NCBI RefSeq assembly: GCF_030247195.1
Contig: NC_080671.1
Location: 73,221,412-73,285,411, forward strand
Source of the DNA: Topomyia yanbarensis
Taxonomy: Eukaryota > Arthropoda > Insecta > Diptera > Culicidae
Direction: 5' to 3'
Length of the DNA stretch: 64,000 bases
Shown here piece after piece: positions 54,300 through 64,000 of this stretch; the first letter of the stretch is position 1, and each line of letters opens with the position of its first letter. The position numbers and the translations under genes were made by a program. The notes beneath the pieces were generated by a model. The model ran no database searches, was not told the DNA's origin, and was given only the letters and a program-made list of their open reading frames with translations.

Positions 54300-55923
54300 T
54301 ATTATTTACATCAAAAATCTAAATGATGGAACCAACGGTTACAAGTGAAGGAACAAATATTTAAATAAAGTCTTCAAATTCTTGTGTGCTGGAAGCTGAT
54401 TGAATTCCCTAATTAACTCGTCAGCTCAATAAACTGATCTCCAGTCTTGCGGAACGATCATCTGTCCTAGCGTCAACTTATTTCACAAAATTTTCCGAAA
54501 AAATGCTCCATCCGTAACCTTTATACACCTGATTTTGAATAATATTAGAAACAAATCTGCATCGAACCTATATTTTAAATTTCACAGAACTATAGTGTTT
54601 TTGGTGCTTCAGATTGATGGCATTACTTTCCGGTTAAATTGATTAGACAAATTCCGCAAAGGACGCAAACCTGAGACTCCGCCAAGGGCGCCAGAAGTGA
54701 AAACCAAAGCTGCTCTAGCGACGACGACATGCTACGAGCGAAGGAGAAGGCAGACGGAAGATCAACAAGCAGCAGAGGTTAAACCTGACGATGACTCCCT
54801 GACGAGAAAGAAAATCAACACAAGAAGCAGGAAGCAGTACACCCATGATGGATGGCAGTAATATTATTGGGTTATTTTTTCTTGAATTGTAATTTTTGCT
54901 TCAAATGTAAACTATTTCCAAAATTATAAAGATAATAATATCAACGGCAAATTATAACCTGTCAGTTCCGTATGACGCATATTACGGAAAACCGTGCTCT
55001 GAAACCGCAAGTGCCACCTCGTCTACTAAAATTAAATTCAATACACATTTTGTGATACCGTTAGCTTCATCGAAAAGGGTGACAAAATTGTAACTGTTGT
55101 TCATCGTCAAAAGCTATCACAAAATCAGTCCGCACCGTCAACTGGGAAACTAATACCAACGAAGACGGTTTCATACTGATGACCCGTAAATGCAAGAAGC
55201 AAGGAATAACATCTGTGTTATCTGCATAACGGTATATGATAACAAAGGAGACACAAATGTCTCCGAACATGCATAGATCGCCCGAACAGGACCTAATAAT
55301 CATTTTTTGTCATTTTTATTTTTTATTTCTGGGAATATGCAAAGAACGCCGACTCCGTTAAGCTAGTGCTTTGATCTATATAAAATTAAAGTAATTTAAA
55401 AGAAAACAATTGCGCAATTATTGGGGCAAATTTATCGATCAGGTCGATTATGAATCAGTTGGTAAACGATTAAAAATTATTCGACTACCATCATTCCCAT
55501 AAAAGCATAAGCGTCCCATATAGATTTTTGTCGAAAATGATCTGTTGGATTGTACTCTGAATCACCACTGAATCACAATGCCCAAATAAGATTACCAGGT
55601 TTGTTTCGAAAATATCGAAAAAATACCAATATGGACAACCTCCCATCCATAAGGCTCAATGAAAATGTAAATCTTGCACAGCGTTTTTCTCGGCTTGCTG
55701 TTTTTCAATATGGGGCTCTTATGCTTTTATGGGCAGCATAACTGTTAACAGATTAATCGATTAATCGAAATGTAATCGGGCATCCCCATTCCTTTCAAAT
55801 GAATGTATGCCATAATTCGTGCTTCTGGTAATATTTTCTAAAGCTTACAAAAGTGGAATATAGCTTAAGAATTTATCCTATCCTATCTCCGACCAGATAT
55901 TCATAAATGTATTTATTATTTTC
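54300..55923. other. AT-rich non-coding sequence, no gene
   Basis: A short purine-rich, more GC-balanced stretch at 54,650-54,850 has no long open frame. Nothing else is recognisable. Confidence 0.35.
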
Positions 55924-56318
55924 TACACAGAAAAAAAAAATGTTTGTTATTTTAAACTTATTTTCATGCACATATTTGGAGCATGAATACAAATGTAAAC
56001 TTAAGTTCCATCACAAATACACACAACTTGTCGTGCTTCTTTCAACGAATTTCAATATAATTTTACACGTTGATTGAAAGTTACAGTTTCATTAAACGTA
56101 ATACCAATGCACTTTAATGTATTTTTCATCCAATATTGCTGTAAAATAAATGACATGTAATATCATACGAGCGAAAGCGTAAAATCATATGCTTTTTACG
56201 CTCCCATTGAGTGCGTCGAATTCAACTCAATTTCCAATCAAATTTTTGCTTCAAGCTTTTGTATGTTTACATTCCTTTTGATTTACATGTCGTTTAAATT
56301 TCATTGTTTTTTGGTGTA
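55924..56318 (+). mobile_element. ~395-bp TACAC-ended MITE, better-preserved copy
   Basis: It starts TACACAGAAAAAAAAAA, and its right end read inward is TACACCAAAAAACAATGAAA. It aligns along its length with the nested copy at 40,088-40,479. No coding capacity. Outer TA on both sides fits a TA target. Confidence 0.82.
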
Positions 56319-59126
56319 TTAAAAACTAAAAGGGGCAGCCCTATGAGGTTGCACGAGCTGTAGACGTAGGACTATACTACTTAATGTAAAATATTTATTT
56401 TCTTAGTACATTTATAGTAATAATAAATCAAATATATTTTTTACGTATGGTTTAATCACAACCAATCAACAACGAATATTACATATTGAACCAAACCTTC
56501 TTGGTTATCAGGTCATTTCATTTGTAGTAGGTGATCGAATCCGATTAAACTTATTTAAGAAGATCTGAAGAAAGAAGACAGAAACTGTGACCGAACTAAT
56601 ATCTGGAACTAAATCTTTATAGCATAAGATTAGCTTGTAAAAACTTTTCGATTGTGTGTGGTAAAAAACCCGGACAGTGAAGAAAAATCAAATTTTAGAC
56701 AATATAATCACATTTCATGTATAGACCAAGCATTCTAGTTATATTTTGCCATTATTGTAACTTTCCTAAAGAACGCATACAAATATAGCGAATGCAGTGG
56801 TCTTAATCATATATCGAAACTATAAATATACAAGAATCGAAAACAATTTTATATATAGACAAGATGCGTTTTTCCAACGGTTTTTCAAGTGGCAGTGTAT
56901 TCATTCATAAATAGGCTTTGTAGAATGTACCTATTAGAAGAATCAAAATACTATAGGCTGAGTGGAAATGAATCACATGAAGGGGAAATGAATCAATGAA
57001 TTGATCGAACATAAATAATAAACTTTCGTTGTGCAATTTAGTAACAAATTAGATCTACCTACCTACACATTCGCCTCAAACATTAAACCCAAGCGTACAA
57101 AGCAAAATGAATCAACGCTGATGATGATGGGTAGAGCGAAAGAGACAACTAATACCACGACACTATGTTAACCGCGTTTGCAAATGGAGCTCGCATGTAC
57201 AAACTACGAAAAATTATACATAAAATTGTGCTGGAAACGAGCACAACTCAAAAGATAGCATAGTGTTTGAACGGACAAGCTCAGTCGCATTAACTGGGTA
57301 GCGTACCTCCACAGGCAGTGCAACGGACTTCTAACAGGCAACTGAGCTGGTCCAGCGAAATCCGTCCGTTTAAATAGTCGATGATGACGTCATTCATAGA
57401 AGCGTAGCGCGCTAGGTACACAAATCTGTCGTGCTGGACTAGGGAAGCGCTATCTTCTGTGTGTAAATGGGCGATCTTTTGACCAGGTTGCTCATTATTT
57501 AAATTTTTAATGCCATGATATTAAAAATCTTTGGGTTTATCTATTGGAATCTATTCTTAGAAGTATTTCGGGGTGATATGCGCAAAAAAATTGAAAATTT
57601 ATCATGAGATGACTGAATTATATGCGTTTAAAATTGAACCACTTTTCGTTACATACCATTTTTGTAGAATTTGCAACGTGCACCGCTATATTGAAAACAA
57701 AGACGTAGTCCTACGTCAAAAACGCGTTCCATTATTAGTTACTCCAGTGTAAGGACTGTATATTCTGTAGACGAATCCGTAATGATTCATCCGAATCGAA
57801 ACTGGTCTAGCTAGAATTTCGTTCGTTTTGACATGGAATTATTTTGTAATTACATGCCAACAGCAAGGGTAATAGTATGTTAAGTCATCTTTCGATAAAA
57901 CCTACCATAAAACATTGGTAATACCTACCAATTATGATTTGGATTGTTACTTAGCTCTTTATATGCAATTATGTCGCAAATTCGTCCCGACAAGTGCCAC
58001 TGTGCGTCGGTCGTCCCGGCTCCACAGGACATCCAGCACACGGTCCAAATGTGATGCCCGGGATGGGATTTGGCCAGATTCTGGAGATTCTGGACCGGGG
58101 GCAACGGCTCGTTCGCTATTTATGATGATGGCTTGTACACTCGCTCTTTTTATTACTCTTTCGAGAAACGAACAACCATTAGTGGCGGTTGTTATTGAGA
58201 GTAAACTGCAACATTATTCAAGTTTCTTCGTCGTCGCTTTTGCTGTTCCCCTGCTGTATTGCACGGTGGCTTCTCTTCTGGCCGCTATATGTAGTTACGG
58301 TGCCAACGACGACGACGGAGGTCGTCATAAAAATTCTGTGTGCGCGCAGCATCACAAACCTACGGCACGGTTCTCGAATACCTTTATCGTCCGGTTCCGG
58401 TCTGGTGGGTCATACATTTTTGTATAGCTATATTCTTTTTTGCTCGCGTTGCTTCGAAGGCCGAACAGAATGATGAACTTTTTGCAGCGTTTTGCCGGAC
58501 GGACGGTCTAATTGCATTACGATACATTGAGGATGCATTGAGCTGCTGAACTATTCTACCATGCAGAGGCAGAAGATAGTATGTAAATGTCTTGTCTTCA
58601 ACAAAAATCTCGCTATCGAACGTTCGGTAGCCCATTCAAAATCGATTATCCTAAATATGTGTAAACCATTTAACTTGCGCAAACAAGCAGGAAGCTACCA
58701 TTTGATATAACCATGAAAAAGAGTTCCATAAATTGGTTGAATGCAATTTGCTACAGCTTAATCTCAACTCTAAACTGTACTATAATACGTGAGTTGAGCT
58801 ACGTCAATCGCTGCACATTTCTTTCAACATTTTAACAGAAAAAAATCACATTGAACTTCACAAAGGCAGTATAACGGTTTGAAGTAAATGAACGACCCTG
58901 TATTATATATAATCAGCACAATTACTGGTTTAACTTTTCTTCATTCTAGATAGAATCAACCCGCTTACTAAATTGAGAGCTAAAGAACGCCAACTTTACT
59001 ATGGGAGAAGATGTTAAAATTAGCACCATAAAGGAAAACAAGGTTGAAAATTGCGCCCCTCTTCCTGTGTTTGATTGTGGAACAAATTTCATTAAAATTG
59101 ATATAAATTAAAGATTCTTCCATTCT
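56319..59126. other. Non-coding sequence, no supported gene
   Basis: Mostly AT-rich. Positions 57,270-57,440 are more balanced and contain a small inverted pair (AACGGAC..GCTCAGT and ACTGAGC..GTCCGTT). Positions 57,960-58,540 form a GC-balanced patch with a 170-residue open frame (57,915-58,427) having two hydrophobic stretches but no recognised domain and heavy overlap with other frames. I do not call it a gene. Confidence 0.3.
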
Positions 59127-61143
59127 GCTGTTTCGCTTGCTCCAATTTCGAACGGCAGAATGAAATCTTCGCGCTCCGCCACGAGCTGTTCTGCTGTGCT
59201 GCTGCTGGAATAAGTGATTCCAATTTGATGGTCAGCCGAAGACTCGCGGAATGAGCAGCATAGGACAGGAAAAAAGTTTATTTAATTTCAAATTAATGCT
59301 AATTGGTTTGATAAAGGTTGGTTACCCCGCCGGCTTTCGAACTGTTTGTGAGCCAGTGAAACTGTTGGTGTGGGCTTATTAATCCTCAAGGGTCCCTGTG
59401 TGCAAATATATGTTGATTGGACTGATTGCGGGTATGAGAAGAAATTATAAATGTTTACTGTTCCAATGATGTAGTTTAGTAACTGCATCTATCATGTTTA
59501 TGCTAAACGTGGGAGCGGAGTCGCTTTGTTGGTAAGATACTCTTTTGATACGTATCCGACATGAGCTATGCAATTCATAGTATCTAGACTATATAGGCTG
59601 CCGGGCTATCTGTGGAAGCTGTTCTTCAATGTCAGCTTCTTTCTCCGAGCAGCCTAGATAAGCCGTACATTGTAGTGTAGTGGTTGTTTCAACTGGCTAA
59701 GAATTATACCACGGATAACCTGTTCCGGTGGTAAAAACCTACAAAGCAGGGTACCCCAATTCTTTGCCCAAATGGAAATGAATTGTACAGTTTCCTAATC
59801 AACAATGGTTCGAATAGCACAAATCAATCTCCAGCATAAACGTACATTATCTATGAATCTATCTCGACATCTGCAGGAAGGTAAAACTTCCATACAATAT
59901 TGGTTCAAAAACTGTACTTTCATAAAGGACCCTTCTATATAGGAAAGTTATTCAACACTGCCTTCATTTGCGTAACACAAACAATATAGGCATTAATAAA
60001 CCACGTGAAATGCCTCGTGCATGCATTCTAGCAAATAAGGCTATTGACGCGTGACGGAGGTCAAATCTGCGCTTTCGCGATTTCTGTGCTATCACAGTTA
60101 CTCTGACTGTCGGTAACACAGGCAGCAAATGTATATATGTTATTCGACATATCTACCGCGTAACTAATCATCTCCTTCTGATGATTTCAAAAGCGATGTA
60201 TCACATTGTAGCAGAAATGGGCTTCCGCTCATTAACGACAGTGATGCTAATTCTCATCACATCGTTTGGGGCAGCTCAGACATCAATCTGAGAGGCTTTG
60301 AACTGATGGAATACATAAGTTGCATAAATCACCATATTCTGAGTGTAGATAACCGACCAACTTTTGTGAGGTTTGGGAGTGTCAGACATAACGCTTTGCT
60401 CTGAAAGAGTTTCGCGTAAGCAGAGAAAGTGGCAGGTTCCAAATGAAACTAAACCATCTCTATCCGATCTTAAACATATATTTTTCGAATATTTGTATGT
60501 CACCCCAAATGTGGTAACGTTCTGTAATCCTAAATCTAAAACATAGGACTTCTTTGTGGAGAATTTAAAGATTTAATCTCATGGATATTTTCCAACAATT
60601 AGCCAACTAGATGACGTGGATGACGTCGTGCATACGATGAACTCGTTCATAATAACATCCTATAAAGAAGCTTATCTGCTTCATACTGTTAAGGAAAAAA
60701 TTACAAAGTTGGAACTCAAGAAATCCAAAAAAAAATGTATTGAATATTTTGAAAGTACATAGTTTTGAAAATATCTGTGCGACATTGCATCCAGATCGGA
60801 GCACTAGATTTTAAATTGCAGCCGTTTGCAGCGTGCTGGTTCTTCTACGAATGAAGTGGACATAAAACTTTAAACGCGATTATCTCGGAATGGAGTTTTT
60901 TGAAAAGTACCGTTGCGGTGAACGTGATATCTCAAAAACTATTCATCCGATTTTCAAATGTTTTTGCCTTTCTCATATAAAGAAAGGCTATGCAATCACT
61001 GTAAAAATCGACTTTTTAACCGAGGCCCGGAGGGCCGAGTGTCATACACCATTCGATTCAGTTCGTCGAGATCGGCAAATGTCTGTGTGTGTATGTATGT
61101 GTGTGTGTGTGTCATTTAAACTCACACAATTTTCGCAGAGATG
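59127..61143 (+). repeat. 2017-bp tandem duplication, unit 1
   Basis: The unit repeats head to tail at 61,144-63,161. The only difference I found is an A-run of 9 bases at 60,727-60,735 against 10 in unit 2. GCTG stands at the start of each unit and just after the second (59,127, 61,144, 63,162), a 4-bp microhomology at the junctions. No gene is recognised inside. A TG-rich run lies at 61,080-61,112. Confidence 0.95.
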
Positions 61144-63161
61144 GCTGTTTCGCTTGCTCCAATTTCGAACGGCAGAATGAAATCTTCGCGCTCCGCCACG
61201 AGCTGTTCTGCTGTGCTGCTGCTGGAATAAGTGATTCCAATTTGATGGTCAGCCGAAGACTCGCGGAATGAGCAGCATAGGACAGGAAAAAAGTTTATTT
61301 AATTTCAAATTAATGCTAATTGGTTTGATAAAGGTTGGTTACCCCGCCGGCTTTCGAACTGTTTGTGAGCCAGTGAAACTGTTGGTGTGGGCTTATTAAT
61401 CCTCAAGGGTCCCTGTGTGCAAATATATGTTGATTGGACTGATTGCGGGTATGAGAAGAAATTATAAATGTTTACTGTTCCAATGATGTAGTTTAGTAAC
61501 TGCATCTATCATGTTTATGCTAAACGTGGGAGCGGAGTCGCTTTGTTGGTAAGATACTCTTTTGATACGTATCCGACATGAGCTATGCAATTCATAGTAT
61601 CTAGACTATATAGGCTGCCGGGCTATCTGTGGAAGCTGTTCTTCAATGTCAGCTTCTTTCTCCGAGCAGCCTAGATAAGCCGTACATTGTAGTGTAGTGG
61701 TTGTTTCAACTGGCTAAGAATTATACCACGGATAACCTGTTCCGGTGGTAAAAACCTACAAAGCAGGGTACCCCAATTCTTTGCCCAAATGGAAATGAAT
61801 TGTACAGTTTCCTAATCAACAATGGTTCGAATAGCACAAATCAATCTCCAGCATAAACGTACATTATCTATGAATCTATCTCGACATCTGCAGGAAGGTA
61901 AAACTTCCATACAATATTGGTTCAAAAACTGTACTTTCATAAAGGACCCTTCTATATAGGAAAGTTATTCAACACTGCCTTCATTTGCGTAACACAAACA
62001 ATATAGGCATTAATAAACCACGTGAAATGCCTCGTGCATGCATTCTAGCAAATAAGGCTATTGACGCGTGACGGAGGTCAAATCTGCGCTTTCGCGATTT
62101 CTGTGCTATCACAGTTACTCTGACTGTCGGTAACACAGGCAGCAAATGTATATATGTTATTCGACATATCTACCGCGTAACTAATCATCTCCTTCTGATG
62201 ATTTCAAAAGCGATGTATCACATTGTAGCAGAAATGGGCTTCCGCTCATTAACGACAGTGATGCTAATTCTCATCACATCGTTTGGGGCAGCTCAGACAT
62301 CAATCTGAGAGGCTTTGAACTGATGGAATACATAAGTTGCATAAATCACCATATTCTGAGTGTAGATAACCGACCAACTTTTGTGAGGTTTGGGAGTGTC
62401 AGACATAACGCTTTGCTCTGAAAGAGTTTCGCGTAAGCAGAGAAAGTGGCAGGTTCCAAATGAAACTAAACCATCTCTATCCGATCTTAAACATATATTT
62501 TTCGAATATTTGTATGTCACCCCAAATGTGGTAACGTTCTGTAATCCTAAATCTAAAACATAGGACTTCTTTGTGGAGAATTTAAAGATTTAATCTCATG
62601 GATATTTTCCAACAATTAGCCAACTAGATGACGTGGATGACGTCGTGCATACGATGAACTCGTTCATAATAACATCCTATAAAGAAGCTTATCTGCTTCA
62701 TACTGTTAAGGAAAAAATTACAAAGTTGGAACTCAAGAAATCCAAAAAAAAAATGTATTGAATATTTTGAAAGTACATAGTTTTGAAAATATCTGTGCGA
62801 CATTGCATCCAGATCGGAGCACTAGATTTTAAATTGCAGCCGTTTGCAGCGTGCTGGTTCTTCTACGAATGAAGTGGACATAAAACTTTAAACGCGATTA
62901 TCTCGGAATGGAGTTTTTTGAAAAGTACCGTTGCGGTGAACGTGATATCTCAAAAACTATTCATCCGATTTTCAAATGTTTTTGCCTTTCTCATATAAAG
63001 AAAGGCTATGCAATCACTGTAAAAATCGACTTTTTAACCGAGGCCCGGAGGGCCGAGTGTCATACACCATTCGATTCAGTTCGTCGAGATCGGCAAATGT
63101 CTGTGTGTGTATGTATGTGTGTGTGTGTGTCATTTAAACTCACACAATTTTCGCAGAGATG
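61144..63161 (+). repeat. 2018-bp tandem duplication, unit 2
   Basis: Second copy of the unit at 59,127-61,143. Unlike unit 1 it continues naturally into the downstream mosquito-type repeat ('gatggctgaaccgattttcg'), so the right edge of unit 2 is the ancestral context and the duplication joined the right edge of unit 1 to the start of unit 2. Confidence 0.95.
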
Positions 63162-63870
63162 GCTGAACCGATTTTCGCAAACTTAGTTTCATCTGAAAGG
63201 TATAACGCTCCCATAAGCTGCTATTGAATTTTTAGTTGATCCGACTTCCGGTTCCGGAGTTACGGGTTGAAGAGTGCGGTCACACAGCAAATTCCCATAT
63301 AAACTGGTACCAGCATGTTGTTCAAATGATGTAAAACATATTAAAATTGATGTAACATTACTCTAGTTTGCGGGTCTGGATCACTAATGATCAATCAAAG
63401 CAGCTTTGACCACATTGGCCACCTATGACGGTTCATGACGCCCCCGGGGAACCCGCCAAGTTCCTAAGCTAATATCACACCCATTCCACAACGAATTCTC
63501 TACCGATTTTTACAAACTTGATTTCAAATGAAAGATACAATAATGCCATTGACTGCTGCTGAATTTCATTCGGTTCTGACTCTTGCTTCCGGAGTTACAG
63601 GGGTGTTAGTAAGGATACACTGGAATTTCCCATATAAATCGGTACAATCGTAATACCTCAGAGGCTAAAATGGTCACCAAATTACTTCTAATCGCAGATC
63701 TAGATCACTGATTGCCAATCAAACATTCTTTGAATATATTGTCCACGATCGACGATTCCGGGATTCCGGGCATATTCCACAATTAAAGTCACATCGGTTC
63801 ATCGGGGATGACTGAACCGATTTTCTCAAACCAAGTCTCAAATGGAAGGCAAAATATGCAGTTGAGTATT
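63150..63870 (+). repeat. Diverged ~320-bp tandem repeats
   Basis: 'ccgattttcgcaaactta' at about 63,170 recurs as 'ccgatttttacaaacttg' near 63,504 and 'ccgattttctcaaaccaag' near 63,815. Each is followed by TCWAATGRAAGG-like sequence, and the first two also by TTCCGGAGTTAC and by CCATATAAA. Spacings are about 334 and 311 bp. I recall this family as abundant in mosquito genomes, but cannot check it. Confidence 0.75.
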
Positions 63871-64000
63871 GCGTCGCCGCCCCTCCCCCCCCCGCCTTGC
63901 CCTTGCACCTCCCTCCTTCATCACTCCCCTCCTCTTGGACCACCCTCACGCCCGCATTTCCTTCATCCACCTCGTATACCGAAATAAGATGAAGGATTTC
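63871..64000. other. C-rich low-complexity stretch and window end
   Basis: Runs of C and CCTCC at about 63,875-63,950. No gene. Confidence 0.6.

Noticed and set aside
57915..58427. A 170-residue protein with two hydrophobic stretches
   Set aside because: No domain is recognised. It lies in a compositional patch where several overlapping frames on both strands are open, and there is no splice or promoter context I can support.
59288..62520. Identical 66- and 75-residue proteins present twice
   Set aside because: Each pair is the same chance frame in the two units of the 2-kb duplication, so repetition is not evidence of selection.

Overview
The window reads as heterochromatin-like or intergenic DNA from an insect, most probably a culicine mosquito (Aedes-like). 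It is AT-rich, has no recognisable complete host protein-coding gene, and is packed with eukaryotic transposable elements of several ages. The mosquito assignment is an inference. It rests on an I-clade retrotransposon with endonuclease, reverse transcriptase and RNase H, a Juan/Jockey-like relic, tRNA-derived SINEs with a Feilai-like layout, and the roughly 320-bp repeats at the right end, which I remember as common in mosquito genomes. No search was possible.

Left end (1-7.75 kb): two histone-type 3' stem-loops (265-280 and 7700-7715). Each is followed 14 nt later by the same TAAAGAAT box. The first lies behind a frameshifted histone H1 tail. Between them sits a near-complete I-clade non-LTR retrotransposon on the minus strand (about 426-6585). 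It has a candidate 10-bp target-site duplication, an Inr+DPE promoter, ORF1 with three zinc knuckles, an intact 1235-aa ORF2, and a 3' UTR built of ~70-bp repeats. ORF1 seems to have lost its N-terminus to a frameshift.

8-18.4 kb: simple and tandem repeats (192-bp, 9-bp, GCCTAACG-type, 320-bp and ~35-bp units), a 1.7-kb terminal-inverted-repeat (TIR) element, an RNase H relic and small MITEs. 18.4-27 kb: a 248-bp MITE, a 1.27-kb foldback with a second hairpin element nested in one arm, a 25-bp perfect snap-back palindrome, and a broken CR1/L2-like reverse transcriptase. 27-41 kb: a Jockey/Juan-like relic, a SINE with a 12-bp duplication, a mariner-type transposase relic, tandem repeats, a TIR element with a nested MITE, and a second SINE.

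42-57 kb: a 1.18-kb foldback, an ORF1 relic, the inverted second copy of the 1.7-kb TIR element (carrying a SINE), a 1.9-kb hAT-type element with a clean 8-bp duplication lying inside another hAT-like end, a second I-clade ORF1 relic, a probable LTR, and a second copy of the nested MITE. Right end (59.1-64 kb): a nearly identical head-to-tail duplication of 2017 bp, then diverged ~320-bp tandem repeats.

I see no CRISPR array, tRNA gene or rRNA gene. I found no convincing new multi-gene system. The points most worth a second look are the intact I element in a decayed histone locus, the nested foldback structures, the TACAC-ended TIR family and the 2-kb duplication.
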